This document shows positions 1 to 9,163 of a stretch of 54,431 nucleotides of DNA, piece after piece. Position numbers and translations under genes: made by a program. The notes under the pieces were generated by a model. It did no database searches. It was not told the DNA's origin and worked only from the letters and a program-made list of their open reading frames with translations. The DNA lies in assembly GCA_040753875.1 (NCBI GenBank), contig JBFMDV010000015.1:1-54431 (forward strand), read 5' to 3'. The stretch is from Candidatus Zixiibacteriota bacterium (GTDB lineage Bacteria > Zixibacteria > MSB-5A5 > GN15 > FEB-12). Position 1 is the first letter of the stretch. Every line of letters begins with the position of its first letter.

Positions 1-129
1 CTTTTCGTGGCTCCAGTGGCAGCGACGTATCCTCGTGCGTTGGGAATACTACACCGCTAATTTCCTGGGCTTTGTACAACTCGCCTGTACCCTCATCCTG
101 CTAAAGCAATTTTGAGATAGGTTCTAGAC
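1..129 (+). mobile_element. Right end of an IS5-like insertion sequence (partial)
   Basis: The window opens inside a transposase C-terminus. The TGA stop of that reading frame lies inside the motif TTTTGAGATAGGTTCT (about 111-126), which resembles the terminal inverted repeats of many IS5-family elements. The stop codon of the neighbouring minus-strand gene is only about 12 bases beyond, so the element would have landed just downstream of that gene. The left end is outside the window, so the inverted repeat cannot be confirmed and the exact boundary is uncertain by several bases. Confidence 0.5.
2..115 (+). CDS. IS5-family transposase, C-terminal fragment
   Basis: An open frame runs in from the window edge for 37 codons to a TGA. 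It contains RRILVRWEYYTANFLGFVQL followed by a short hydrophobic tail. This R-x-x-V-R-W-E-x-x-x-x-x-F-L-x-x-x-x-L-A pattern is the usual end of DDE transposases of the IS5 group, just after the catalytic Glu region. The DDE residues themselves are off the window. It could belong to a related IS4/IS1182-like family; family assignment is by pattern only. Confidence 0.6.
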   Translation, partial: FSWLQWQRRILVRWEYYTANFLGFVQLACTLILLKQF

Positions 130-139
130 AAACGGCCCG

Positions 140-712
140 CTACCGCCTCCCCAGCGTCCCTCTCTTCAACGCCCGGAAATCCTGAATGCAGGCCAGATAT
201 ATCTCCTCCGTCTTCGGACGAAGAGCATTTGGATCGATAACGAGTTCAAAGATGATCAGCTCAGTCTTACCGTCGAAATATGAGAGCATCACGTTCGGAA
301 TGAACCGTTGCTTACTGTCCAGATAGAAGGCTGTGATGGCTTCACCGCTTCCGGCAAAAACCGAATCCACGGGCCGAATCAATATATCGGCACCGTAATG
401 TTTCCGTATAGAGAGCGTGTCCTGAACCAGCACGCTGTCAAAATCGATCCCGCGAATCTTGTAGATATTCACCCCGATCATCATCATAGCCGAGCTGTAG
501 TCATCCACTTTCGGCACGAAAGCAAACGAGTACCCGTCTCCCGCGGCCTCGTCGGTGACCATCCGGAACCCCTTTGGAGCGGGGAAGACATATCGAAGCG
601 ATTCTCCCTCGTAATATGCTGTGTTGCTGTCCAGAACGACGCCGTTGTCTTGCGCAGCCAGACCAGCAGCAAGACAGAGGGATGTGACTATGGAAAGAGA
701 AACAAGTCTCAT
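140..712 (-). CDS. Secreted protein of unknown function (190 aa)
   Basis: The product begins with a typical Sec signal peptide (basic MR, hydrophobic core, A-A-G-L-A-A-Q cleavage region near residue 20). The rest is a soluble mixed alpha/beta sequence with no membrane segment, no cysteine pairs and no catalytic motif that I recognise. It is a monocistronic minus-strand gene between an IS end and a repeat-rich spacer. The start ATG at 710-712 has only a weak purine-rich stretch (GATATAGAGATA) in front. The signal peptide, sense codon usage and length support a real gene. A function cannot be assigned. Confidence 0.7.
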   Translation of the reverse strand: MRLVSLSIVTSLCLAAGLAAQDNGVVLDSNTAYYEGESLRYVFPAPKGFRMVTDEAAGDGYSFAFVPKVDDYSSAMMMIGVNIYKIRGIDFDSVLVQDTLSIRKHYGADILIRPVDSVFAGSGEAITAFYLDSKQRFIPNVMLSYFDGKTELIIFELVIDPNALRPKTEEIYLACIQDFRALKRGTLGRR

Positions 713-773
713 TATCTCTATATCGGAAGAGGGGGCGAACAGCTTGAACCGGTTAGTAAGGCACTAATAACGG

Positions 774-806
774 ACCCTCACCCTAACCCACAGAGTGGGG
801 GAGGGG
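774..806. repeat. Dispersed palindromic repeat, copy 1
   Basis: CCCTCACCCTAACCCACAG followed by a G-rich arm (GTGGGGGAGGGG) forms an imperfect hairpin. The signature CCCTCACCCT recurs in opposite orientation next to the perfect hairpin at 12038-12069. Elements of this type (CCCTCACCCT next to a CCCTCTCCC/GGGAGAGGG hairpin) occur between genes in many bacteria; here they appear to be non-coding. Confidence 0.5.
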
Positions 807-825
807 AATGAACTGGGCTTGTGAA

Positions 826-874
826 CGGCACACGTCCTCGTGTGCCGGAAGTCGGCAGACCGGGAGGTCTGCCG
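826..874. repeat. Twin perfect hairpins between genes
   Basis: Two back-to-back perfect hairpins, each with a 9-bp stem and 4-base loop: CGGCACACG/CGTGTGCCG (826-834 with 839-847, loop TCCT) and CGGCAGACC/GGTCTGCCG (853-861 with 866-874, loop GGGA). Only 5 bases separate them and both start CGGCA and end TGCCG, so they look like two units of one mobile or dispersed palindrome. There is no T-run after either, so a terminator role is not supported. Confidence 0.7.
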
Positions 875-890
875 TTTATGGATGAACCGC

Positions 891-924
891 AAAAAACAAA
901 AGGCCCCTCTTGCGAAGGGCCTTT
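891..924 (-). terminator. Rho-independent terminator of the sdh operon
   Basis: Read on the minus strand, the stem AAAGGCCC / GGGCCTTT (917-924 pairing with 899-906) encloses a 10-base loop and is followed by TTGTTTTTT. It lies about 20 bases beyond the sdhB stop codon, which fits the end of the sdhCAB transcript. Confidence 0.9.
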
Positions 925-944
925 GTCAAGAACACAGATTAATC

Positions 945-1717
<773 letters not shown>

Positions 1718-1718
<1 letters not shown>

Positions 1719-3631
1719 TATTTGTAACTCCTTTGGGCCAGTTGAATGGTCTCGAACGTCAGTTGCTCCTTATGCATCACAGGCGATTTCCCTTCCCCCT
1801 GGTATTCCCAGCAGGAGACATGGCAGAAATTGGCGTCGTCACGGAGGGCTTCCCCTTCCGGCGTTTGGCTCTCCTCGCGGAAATGCCCGCCGCAGGACTC
1901 GGCCCGTTCCAGCGCATCCAGACACATCAGTTCGCCGAACTCCAGAAAGTCCGCCAGCCGGCCAGCCTTCTCCAACGACTGATTCAATTCCTCGCCAGTT
2001 CCAAGCACCGTGACGTTTTTCCAAAACTCATCGCGAATCTCCGGAATTCGTTTCAGTGCCTTGCGAAGGCCGGCGTCATTGCGCGCCATCCCGCAAAACT
2101 CCCACATCGCCAGCCCGAGCTCCCGATGAATCGAATCCACCGAGCGCTTCCCTTTGATCGACAGGAGTTTTTTCGTTCGCTCAGCTACTTCGGTTTCAAC
2201 CTTCTTGAACTCCGGATGATCCGCTTTCACTTTCACCTTGCCGTGCTGCGCGAGATAATCGGCGATCGTGTACGGCAAGATAAAATAACCGTCGGCCAAA
2301 CCCTGCATGAGCGCGCTGGCCCCCAGACGGTTCGCGCCGTGGTCGGAGAAATTCGCCTCGCCAATCACATGAAGACCCGGAATGTTGGACATCAGATTGT
2401 AATCCACCCAGAGCCCGCCCATCGTGTAGTGCGGAGCGGGGTAGATGCGCATCGGGACCTCGTATGGATTCTCACCGGTAATCCGCTCATACATTTCGAA
2501 CAGATTTCCATATCGCTCCTCGATCGTGCTCTTGCCGAGCCGCCCGATCGAGTCGGAAAAGTCGAGATATACACCTTTGCCGGTCTCGCCGACTCCGTGC
2601 CCTTTGTCGCAAAGATCCTTTGCAGCACGTGATGATATATCACGGGGCGCCAGATTGCCGTAGGTCGGATATTTCCGCTCCAGATAGTAATCCCGTTCAT
2701 TTTCGGGTATCTGATTGGCCGGCCGCTTGTCGCCTGCTGTCTTCGGCACCCAGATACGACCGTCGTTGCGAAGCGATTCGGACATAAGAGTCAATTTCGA
2801 TTGGTAATCGCCGCTCACTGGAATGCACGTAGGGTGGATCTGCGTATAGCAAGGGTTGGCCATCAGAGCGCCGCGTTTGTAGGCGCGCCAGATCGCCGTG
2901 ACATTGCACCCCTTCGCGTTGGTCGACAGATAGAATACGTTACTATACCCGCCGGTGCCAAGCACAACGGCGTCCGCAGCATGCGAGCTAATCCGGCCGC
3001 TGATCATGTCGCGAACGACAATCCCCTTGGCGTGACCGTCAACCACCACCAGGTCCAGCATCTCCGAGCGGTTGTACATTTTGACCTGACCGCGTCCGAT
3101 CTGTCGAGACAGCGCCGAATATGCTCCCAGGAGCAATTGCTGGCCGGTTTGACCGCGCGCATAAAACGTCCGCGAGACCAGTGCTCCGCCGAATGATCGA
3201 TTGTCCAGAAGCCCCCCGTACTCGCGCGCGAACGGCACCCCCTGCGCCACGCACTGGTCGATAATGGAATTGGACACCTGCGCGAGTCGGTACACGTTCC
3301 CTTCTCGTGCCCGGAAATCTCCTCCTTTTACCGTATCGTAGAACAACCGATAGATGCTGTCGCCGTCGTTCGGATAGTTCTTTGCCGCGTTGATGCCCCC
3401 TTGCGCGGCAATACTGTGTGCCCGCCGCGGTGAATCCTGAAAACAGAAACACGATACGTTATAGCCAAGCTCGGCCAGCGATGCCGCCGCCGATGCCCCG
3501 GCTAATCCACTCCCCACCACGATTATCTCATACTTCCGTTTATTGGCCGGATTGATGAGCTTCATCTCATAACGATGCTTATCCCATTTCTCGGCCAACG
3601 GTCCTGACGGAACTTTGGAGTTCAATTGCAT
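1718..3631 (-). CDS. sdhA: Succinate dehydrogenase / fumarate reductase flavoprotein subunit
   Basis: This is the catalytic subunit that interconverts succinate and fumarate with covalently bound FAD. The dinucleotide-binding motif is [12 protein letters not shown] (about residues 38-49). [12 protein letters not shown] holds the likely flavin-linking histidine (H72). Further on are the substrate-site motifs IHPTCIPV and [11 protein letters not shown], and the FAD-contact stretch [18 protein letters not shown]. The length of 637 aa and the presence of YLERKYP and GKGVYLDF match the B-type subfamily. The gene is preceded by a strong ribosome site (GGAGGTGTGAGG) 4 bases after sdhC and overlaps sdhB by one base. 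It should sit on the cytoplasmic face of the inner membrane, bound to SdhB and SdhC. Confidence 0.97.
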
Positions 3632-3635
3632 ATCC

Positions 3636-4355
3636 TCACACCTCCCCCGGAAGTTTCACCACACCGGCGAGTACGGCGATTGGTACCGAGATATACCCCA
3701 GGAATATCAGAGTCGACACCGCCATGCTAATCCGCTCCAGCGGCGTTTTCACCCGCTCATTGCACCAGCCAATTGTCTGGAACATGCTGGCGATTCCGTG
3801 GCTGAGGTGATAGCAGAGGAGTCCAACCGCCACAATGTAGAACCCGGAGATATAGAGATTCCTGAATCCCAATATCACCATCGAATAAACATCGTACCGC
3901 CCGAGCGAATCCACCAGATCGGCGAAGCGCGGATCGGTCGTTCGGACCGTGAAATGCAGGAGGTGATAGACGACAAATGTCCCGATCAACAAACCGGTCC
4001 AGATCATCGTGCGCGAAGCCAACGATGCCTGCACGGTGTCCCGTTTGCGATAGCCGACCGGTCGCGCCGACCAGTTCTCCAGTTTGAGCTGGATCCCCAT
4101 CCAAATGTGGATCACGATGCAGGCCAGCAAGAATAGCCGTATCAGCCAAAGCATCGCGCCCAGCGAGTGAAGCGCCTCGGCGTAGGCGTTCAGACGGTCC
4201 TGGCCGACAAAAATCTGAAGGTTCCCAGCCATGTGTCCCACCACGTACCCAAACGACACAAATCCGGTCACCGCCATCAGGATTTTTTTGCCGACCGACG
4301 ATGTTATGAGAATGCCGGGAAGTGAGCGCGCCCGGCTCGTAACCGCAGTACTCAT
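3636..4355 (-). CDS. sdhC: Succinate dehydrogenase cytochrome b subunit, B-type
   Basis: This single membrane anchor of about 239 aa has five predicted transmembrane helices and histidines spaced as in the di-haem cytochrome b558 of the Bacillus/Wolinella type (GHMAGNL, LHSLGA, VIHIWMG, VYHLLHF, YHLSHG). It anchors SdhAB and carries the quinone site. I placed the start at 4355 (ATGAGTACTGCG) because AAAGGGA lies 7 bases upstream. The open frame continues to 4502, but that extension is charged, unlike the family, and overlaps the promoter. It is the first gene of the operon. The single-anchor form rules out the SdhC/SdhD pair of proteobacteria. Confidence 0.93.
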   Translation of the reverse strand: MSTAVTSRARSLPGILITSSVGKKILMAVTGFVSFGYVVGHMAGNLQIFVGQDRLNAYAEALHSLGAMLWLIRLFLLACIVIHIWMGIQLKLENWSARPVGYRKRDTVQASLASRTMIWTGLLIGTFVVYHLLHFTVRTTDPRFADLVDSLGRYDVYSMVILGFRNLYISGFYIVAVGLLCYHLSHGIASMFQTIGWCNERVKTPLERISMAVSTLIFLGYISVPIAVLAGVVKLPGEV

Positions 4356-4382
4356 TGGTGTCCCTTTCGCATTGGAGCCTCG

Positions 4383-4411
4383 AAAATAGGCCGTGCGACA
4401 GACCGAGTCAA
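4383..4411 (-). promoter_or_regulatory. Sigma70-like promoter of sdhCAB
   Basis: On the minus strand TTGACT (4411-4406) is followed after exactly 17 bases by TATTTT (4388-4383). The predicted transcript would start near 4376, leaving a leader of about 20 bases that holds the AAAGGGA ribosome site of sdhC. Confidence 0.65.
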
Positions 4412-4509
4412 ACGAAAAATGGGTTGGTCTATCCGGTCTATGTTTCTGTCTATCAAACAACTCCGCCTGGCCTGCGCTATCCCTCTGCAAACGCAAAGAC
4501 ATAAAGTAT

Positions 4510-4538
4510 TTGACAACGCGGTCGAATCATCCTATGGT
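4510..4538 (+). promoter_or_regulatory. Sigma70-like promoter of the divergent secreted-protein gene
   Basis: A perfect -35 box TTGACA (4510-4515) and TATGGT (4533-4538) are separated by 17 bases. They lie about 65 bases before the ATG at 4603 and point away from the sdh promoter. The 247-base sdhC/4603 spacer holds nothing else I can identify. Confidence 0.65.
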
Positions 4539-4602
4539 AACATTTGCATACTGTTGTGTATAAGAATTCACGATAGCACTCGATAGAGACTGGAGAGCAA
4601 TC

Positions 4603-5283
4603 ATGTCAAAACGAGTTTTGTTGGGTATTTTGTCGTCACTGGTCGTCGTCGCCATCGCCTTCATGGCATTGGCCGGCGATCAACCCCAGACTCCCCCCAA
4701 ATCGCCCGCAAAGGGAGCGGAAAAATCGATTGGCGCCACGGAGAGTATGGGCAAGGCCACCTTGGGTCCGATCGACAAGGGATCAGAGATTTCGGTAAAG
4801 ATCTCCGGGCCGGGGGCGGTCGATGCCAGCACAATCAAGGTCGGAGAGAAAGTGTCGATTGACCTGTACTTTAGCAACAGCAAACCGCGGAAGGCGTTTA
4901 CGACCGGTTTCAAGCTCAGCTCACCTGATATCAAAACGCTCGAGCATCCGGCCGATCCGGGCATGGGTGTGAATGAGACAGGCGATATCAAAGGTCACAA
5001 CGGCTGGAACGACAACTCGGTGTGGGATCTCAAAGGCCTGCTCGTGAACAAAGGGGACTGGGATGGCACGCTGCCGGACTATGTGGGTATCGGCGGTGTG
5101 GCGGTGAAACAGCGTTTCCAGCCGCAAGCGTCCACCAAACAGGTTTCGTTCGACCTCGTAGTTCCGGAGGCGGGCACATTGGTTGTCGATTCCGTATTTT
5201 TCCCGCCGGGCGGATACTGGAAATTTTCCGACAACGACAGACCGGCCTGGGGCGGTCCTTATACATTCAAGGTCGTGAAGTAA
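4603..5283 (+). CDS. Secreted protein, possible cohesin-like beta-sandwich (226 aa)
   Basis: An N-terminal hydrophobic segment (residues 7-23, ending MALAGDQ) is a signal peptide. After a Pro/Lys-rich linker (residues about 27-45) comes a single domain rich in beta-strand pattern: ISVKISGPGAV, GEKVSIDLYFSN, TTGFKLSS, and a C-terminal strand YTFKVVK. The phrase V-G-E-K-V-S-I-D-L-Y-F-S-N and the amphipathic strands are reminiscent of cohesin or bacterial Ig-like folds, but no diagnostic residue proves it. The ribosome site GGAGAG is well placed. The gene has its own promoter and a strong terminator, so it is monocistronic. I do not recognise the family and assign no function. Confidence 0.75.
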   Translation: MSKRVLLGILSSLVVVAIAFMALAGDQPQTPPKSPAKGAEKSIGATESMGKATLGPIDKGSEISVKISGPGAVDASTIKVGEKVSIDLYFSNSKPRKAFTTGFKLSSPDIKTLEHPADPGMGVNETGDIKGHNGWNDNSVWDLKGLLVNKGDWDGTLPDYVGIGGVAVKQRFQPQASTKQVSFDLVVPEAGTLVVDSVFFPPGGYWKFSDNDRPAWGGPYTFKVVK

Positions 5284-5298
5284 GGCGATCGCAAAATC

Positions 5299-5324
5299 AA
5301 ACCCGCCTTCGGGCGGGTTTTTTT
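5299..5324 (+). terminator. Rho-independent terminator
   Basis: AAACCCGCC (5299-5307), loop TTCG, GGCGGGTTT (5312-5320), then a run of T to 5324. The perfect stem, UUCG-type tetraloop and U-tract make this one of the clearest terminators in the window. It closes the transcript of the gene at 4603. Confidence 0.93.
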
Positions 5325-5341
5325 GTGGGTGATCGTGCGAT

Positions 5342-6181
5342 ATGAAACCGGAAGAATCGATAATTGTTCAGAGCTGTAGATCTCTTCGATGGTCGCTGGT
5401 TGTCGCTTATGTGCTTACGGCAACTTCCGCCTATTCAGACTCTACCGATATCAAACTTATCGCCAAAGACGCCGCCGGAGCGGACTCCTCCCGCTTCATT
5501 GTCCGCATTGAACGTGTGGATATCGTCAATCGAAGAATCAATGATACTCTCGACATCACCCTCGAAAGCTTCGACACTCCGGTAGCCGGTTTCGATTTCA
5601 AGATCGCCGGGAATGACCCCAGCGTCGATATCGTGTCGGTTCTGCCGGGCATCGTCTATGACTCCTGCCAGTGGGATTACTTCTCCGCCAAACGGATCAA
5701 CACCTTCGACAAAGCCGGCTGGCCGTTGGTGCTCTGGCATGTGGTCGGCCTGGCCCGCGCCATGCCGGGCGCTTCCAAGCCGATCTGCTTTGGGTTCGAC
5801 CGCGAAGCACCGATCATCAGGCTCGTTGTCTCGAACGAACATGTGTTGCAAATGCCCGAGACCGAGACCGCCATTTTCTTCTTCTGGGAGAAATGCACCG
5901 ACAACGTCGTCTCCGGGATGTCCGGCACCAAACTCTCCGTTTCAAACAACGTGCTCGATTACTTTCCGGTCGATTTGCCGTCCCCGGAGAATCTGTTTCC
6001 CACCCGCAAAGGGACACCGTCCCAATGTATAAACCTCAGCCGCCCCAACCACCCGCTTCGCCAGATTGAGTTCCACAACGGCGGCCTCTCTTTCAAATAT
6101 CAATCTCTCCATCAGCTGAAAGACTCTGTTTCCACTCCAGTCACCCGCGATAGCACCGGAGACACCGCGTCATCAAAATAG
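5342..6181 (+). CDS. Secreted protein of unknown function (279 aa)
   Basis: A signal peptide is visible at about residues 15-32 (SLVVAYVLTATSAYS), after a longer-than-usual polar start. The start may therefore be slightly misplaced, and no good ribosome site precedes the ATG. The mature part begins with beta-strand-like repeats (FIVRIERVDIV, DTLDITLESFDTPVAGFDFKI) that resemble the beta-sandwich style of the gene at 4603. It then has a Trp/Cys-containing middle (CQWDYF, WEKCTD) and a Pro-rich tail. No enzyme motif is seen. It is separated from the gene upstream by a terminator, so it needs its own promoter, which I could not find convincingly. Confidence 0.7.
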   Translation: MKPEESIIVQSCRSLRWSLVVAYVLTATSAYSDSTDIKLIAKDAAGADSSRFIVRIERVDIVNRRINDTLDITLESFDTPVAGFDFKIAGNDPSVDIVSVLPGIVYDSCQWDYFSAKRINTFDKAGWPLVLWHVVGLARAMPGASKPICFGFDREAPIIRLVVSNEHVLQMPETETAIFFFWEKCTDNVVSGMSGTKLSVSNNVLDYFPVDLPSPENLFPTRKGTPSQCINLSRPNHPLRQIEFHNGGLSFKYQSLHQLKDSVSTPVTRDSTGDTASSK

Positions 6182-6255
6182 GCGCACCGCTCGACATTCC
6201 GGTCAAATCTCCCGCAACTTACCATCCGTCAACAGTATAGGCGTCCCGATTCCGT

Positions 6256-6283
6256 TTGACTTTGGGGTCGGTTTCCCTACATT
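6256..6283 (+). promoter_or_regulatory. Candidate promoter of sucCD
   Basis: TTGACT (6256-6261), 16-base spacer, TACATT (6278-6283). It lies about 65 bases before the sucC ATG, whose ribosome site is AGAGGT. The -10 box is weak, so this is a tentative call. Confidence 0.45.
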
Positions 6284-6347
6284 GTCCCAACCTATGATGA
6301 CAACAAAAACGCGCACGTATTCCAGCACGCCGAAGAGGTAATAACGC

Positions 6348-7544
6348 ATGAGACTATACGAATTCGAAGGCAAAGAGCTATTCAAGAAATTCAAAATACC
6401 CGTTTCCGATAGCCGCTTGGCGAAAACCACCGACGAGGTTTTCATCGCCGTCAATGATCTGAACTGCCCGGTGGTGCTCAAATCGCAGGTGCTAATCGGC
6501 GGACGCGGCAAAGCGGGCGGCATCAAACTGGCCGATACACCCGACCAGGCCAAGACGCTCGCCAAAGAGCTGTTCGCCCTGAAAATCAAAGGATATCCCG
6601 TCGAAGAGATTCTGATCGAGCCCAAACTCGCCATCAAGAAAGAATTCTACATCGGCGTCACGATCGACCGCACCAACTACAAGCTGGTGATTATTGCTTC
6701 CGGTGAAGGAGGGGTCGATATCGAGGAAACCGCCGCCAAACACCCGGAGAAAATCATCAAGAAATCCCTCTCGGTCGAAGAACCCTTCTACGGTTTCGAT
6801 GCCCTCGCTATGGCCAAGCAGATCGGCATCCCGACCGAGTTGATCAAGTCAGGCGCCGAGATTATTGTCGGCCTTTACAACATGTTCAAGAAATACGATG
6901 CCAAGCTGGTCGAGATAAATCCGCTCGTACTCACCGCCGACAGCAAACTAATTGCCGCCGACAGCCGGGTCTCTCTCGATGATGATGCCCTGTTCCGTCA
7001 CGCCGAATTGAAGGGGATGGGGATCGAGAAACGCCATGAAGAAGGGGAGATGACCCCTCGCGAAAGCCAGGCCACCGAGTGGGGAATCCCGTATCTGGAT
7101 CTCGATGGCGATATCGGCATGTTCCCCGGCGGTGCCGGTTTCGGCATCATGGGTAACGACTTCATTCATTATTACGGCGGCAAGCCGGCCAATTTTATGG
7201 ATTCCGGCGGCGGCCCCACACCCGAGCGACTCGCTCAAATGCTGGTGCTGCTTGATGACAACCCGCAGGTGAAAGCGATCTTCGGCGCCCGGTTCGGCGG
7301 CATATCCCGTTGTGATGATTTCGCCAAAGGCGTGGTGATCTTCCTCAAGAATCACGGTCTCTCCAAACCGATGGTCCTCCGTATGACCGGCAACATGTGG
7401 CAGGAGGGAGTCCGCATTTTCGAAGAGGCCAAGAAAGAAAGCCCCAAGCTGTTCGAGAAAATCGAATTCCACGGCATCGAAACCCCCATCGAAGAGATTT
7501 CCAAACGCGCGGTCGAGCTGGCGGCGAGGGAGAGAGGCAACTAA
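6348..7544 (+). CDS. sucC: Succinyl-CoA synthetase (ligase) beta subunit
   Basis: This is the nucleotide-binding subunit of the TCA-cycle enzyme that converts succinyl-CoA, ADP (or GDP) and phosphate to succinate, CoA and ATP. The N-terminal ATP-grasp domain starts with the typical LYEFEGKELFKKFKIPV. It shows the Lys/Gly nucleotide loop VLIGGRGKAGGIKLA and the metal-binding segment VEINPLVLTADSKLIAADSR. The C-terminal CoA-ligase domain has GGAGFGIMGNDFIHYYGG and NFMDSGGGPTPE. The length of 398 aa is within the family range (about 385-400). Its stop overlaps the sucD start by one base (TAATG), as expected for a 1:1 complex. Nucleotide specificity is not decided here. Confidence 0.96.
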   Translation: MRLYEFEGKELFKKFKIPVSDSRLAKTTDEVFIAVNDLNCPVVLKSQVLIGGRGKAGGIKLADTPDQAKTLAKELFALKIKGYPVEEILIEPKLAIKKEFYIGVTIDRTNYKLVIIASGEGGVDIEETAAKHPEKIIKKSLSVEEPFYGFDALAMAKQIGIPTELIKSGAEIIVGLYNMFKKYDAKLVEINPLVLTADSKLIAADSRVSLDDDALFRHAELKGMGIEKRHEEGEMTPRESQATEWGIPYLDLDGDIGMFPGGAGFGIMGNDFIHYYGGKPANFMDSGGGPTPERLAQMLVLLDDNPQVKAIFGARFGGISRCDDFAKGVVIFLKNHGLSKPMVLRMTGNMWQEGVRIFEEAKKESPKLFEKIEFHGIETPIEEISKRAVELAARERGN

Positions 7545-8410
7545 TGGCTATCCTGGTTGACAAAAGAAGTAACGTCATGGTGCAGGGGATCACCGGCGGC
7601 GCCGGCAAATTCCACACCGAACGAATGATCGCCTACGGCACGCATATCGTCGGCGGCACCTCACCCGGCAAAGGGGGCGCCACTGTTTCCGGCAAACCGG
7701 TGTTCGATACTGTTGCCGAATGTGTCAAACAAACCGGCGCCGATGTCTCCGTCGTATTCCTTCCCGCGCCCGCCGTCAAAGAAGCCGCCATCGAAGCTAT
7801 CCGCGCCGGGATCAAGTTCCTTGTTGTCGTGCCGGAGCATATTCCAATTCACGACATGCTCTATGTCCGCGAGGAAGCAGTTCGCCACGGTGCAACCGTA
7901 ATCGGTGGCAACACCGCCGGCATCATCACCCCCGGAGAGGCCAACCTTGGCATAATGCCGGAGATCGCGTTCTCACCCGGTCGTGTCGGCACGGTCTCCC
8001 GCTCCGGCTCCATCACGTACTATGTCGCCGACACGCTGACTCGCACCGGCTACGGTCAAACCACCTGCGTTGGTCTTGGCGGTGACCCGGTGCTCGGCTC
8101 AACATTCGATGAAATCCTCTGGAAATTCGAGCAGGACGAAAAGACAAAAGCCGTCGTAATGTGCGGCGAGATCGGCGGCGTGTACGAAGAGCGCGCCACG
8201 AGTGTAATCCCCAAAATGAAAACACCGGTACTGGCGATGATCGGCGGCATTTTCGCGCCTCCCGGCAAACGGATGGGTCACGCCGGCGCGATTGTCGAAG
8301 GCACCATGGGCACCGCCAAAGAAAAACTCGACTTGCTCGCCGCCTCCGGCGCCCACCCCTGCAAGACGTTTCGGGATATCCCGGAGGTGCTGAAGAAGCT
8401 GGGGGTGTGA
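7544..8410 (+). CDS. sucD: Succinyl-CoA synthetase (ligase) alpha subunit
   Basis: This subunit binds CoA and carries the phosphohistidine of succinyl-CoA synthetase. The start MAILVDKRSNVMVQGITGG at 7544 fits the family (288 aa) and follows GGGAGAGAGG; longer upstream reading would run back inside sucC. The Rossmann CoA-binding domain includes GITGGAGKFHTERM and TSPGKGG. The active-site histidine lies in KRMGHAGAIVEG, and the ligase domain carries GRVGTVSRSGSITYYVAD. It is translationally coupled to sucC. No terminator is evident after the stop; an accessory gene begins 25 bases later. Confidence 0.96.
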   Translation: MAILVDKRSNVMVQGITGGAGKFHTERMIAYGTHIVGGTSPGKGGATVSGKPVFDTVAECVKQTGADVSVVFLPAPAVKEAAIEAIRAGIKFLVVVPEHIPIHDMLYVREEAVRHGATVIGGNTAGIITPGEANLGIMPEIAFSPGRVGTVSRSGSITYYVADTLTRTGYGQTTCVGLGGDPVLGSTFDEILWKFEQDEKTKAVVMCGEIGGVYEERATSVIPKMKTPVLAMIGGIFAPPGKRMGHAGAIVEGTMGTAKEKLDLLAASGAHPCKTFRDIPEVLKKLGV

Positions 8411-8435
8411 AGGGGTATTCGACTGGGTTCAGAAA

Positions 8436-9056
8436 ATGATTAAGTGGTGTCAAAGGACATGGTTTGCGTGGAGGGTAAGGCGGTTTGCTAACGAGGGAAG
8501 GCGCCTACAACAAGGCGGTGCGGGATCGCAAGGGCTCAAGATATGGCGCACAAATGCAGAGTCATTTTTGCGGCAAGTTTTTGGTGACAATCATGCGTGG
8601 ACCAACAAATTCGTGGGCATAGATTTTTCGCCCCAGGCTCCAAATTTCACAGGCGGCGACGGGCCAAGCCCGAGTGCTGAACGGATCTTCGCTGTTCGCA
8701 GTCAGTGGGAGAAGGAGCAACGGGGGAAGGCTCTGGAAAAGGCGCTTTGCTTGCTCGCGAAGATTGCTCAAGAAGTTCAAGACACCGATGTTCTGAGTCC
8801 TGATGCAGGCCCGGCGAAGATTATCCGATCCTTCCTGGTTACAGTAGTAAGTGGTGTCATAGTAGGTTTTCTAATATTGGTTTTTAGCTATTTCTATTGT
8901 AAGCCTAACAATGAACCGTCGAATACGGATATACAGACAAATGCTGTAGAATGCCCAGAGTACGGGATGTGCGCCTGGTGCGCGGCGCCGACTCGGCGCT
9001 CCAGTCAATTAGGTCATGCGTCTGGGGAAGTACACATTTCTGAAAGCGACGCATAA
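8436..9056 (+). CDS. Single-pass membrane protein of unknown function (206 aa)
   Basis: I do not recognise a named family. The N-terminal 125 residues are soluble and helical. They contain LKIWRTNAESFLRQVFGDNH (about residues 34-53), a W-x-x-x-A-x-x-x-L-x-x-x-F-G pattern that I have seen at the start of various small accessory proteins, some of them near defence genes. One transmembrane helix follows (FLVTVVSGVIVGFLILVFSYFY, about 133-154). The short tail has three cysteines and no domain. There is no good ribosome site, and codon use (AGG, ATA, GTA) differs from the flanking sucD gene. With the next gene it forms an accessory islet. Function unknown. Confidence 0.6.
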   Translation: MIKWCQRTWFAWRVRRFANEGRRLQQGGAGSQGLKIWRTNAESFLRQVFGDNHAWTNKFVGIDFSPQAPNFTGGDGPSPSAERIFAVRSQWEKEQRGKALEKALCLLAKIAQEVQDTDVLSPDAGPAKIIRSFLVTVVSGVIVGFLILVFSYFYCKPNNEPSNTDIQTNAVECPEYGMCAWCAAPTRRSSQLGHASGEVHISESDA

Positions 9057-9163
9057 GGCGGGTTGTAAACACGCTTCCGTTACGCATTGGATAAAGTTGT
9101 TCCATACGAACTGGGCATGTTAATGGAAACGAGAGCGTTTGTTAGCCGCGAGGAAGTTTTGTT

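Noticed and set aside
826-874. Rho-independent terminators
   Set aside because: The hairpins are perfect but neither is followed by a T-run on either strand; the true sdh terminator is at 891-924.
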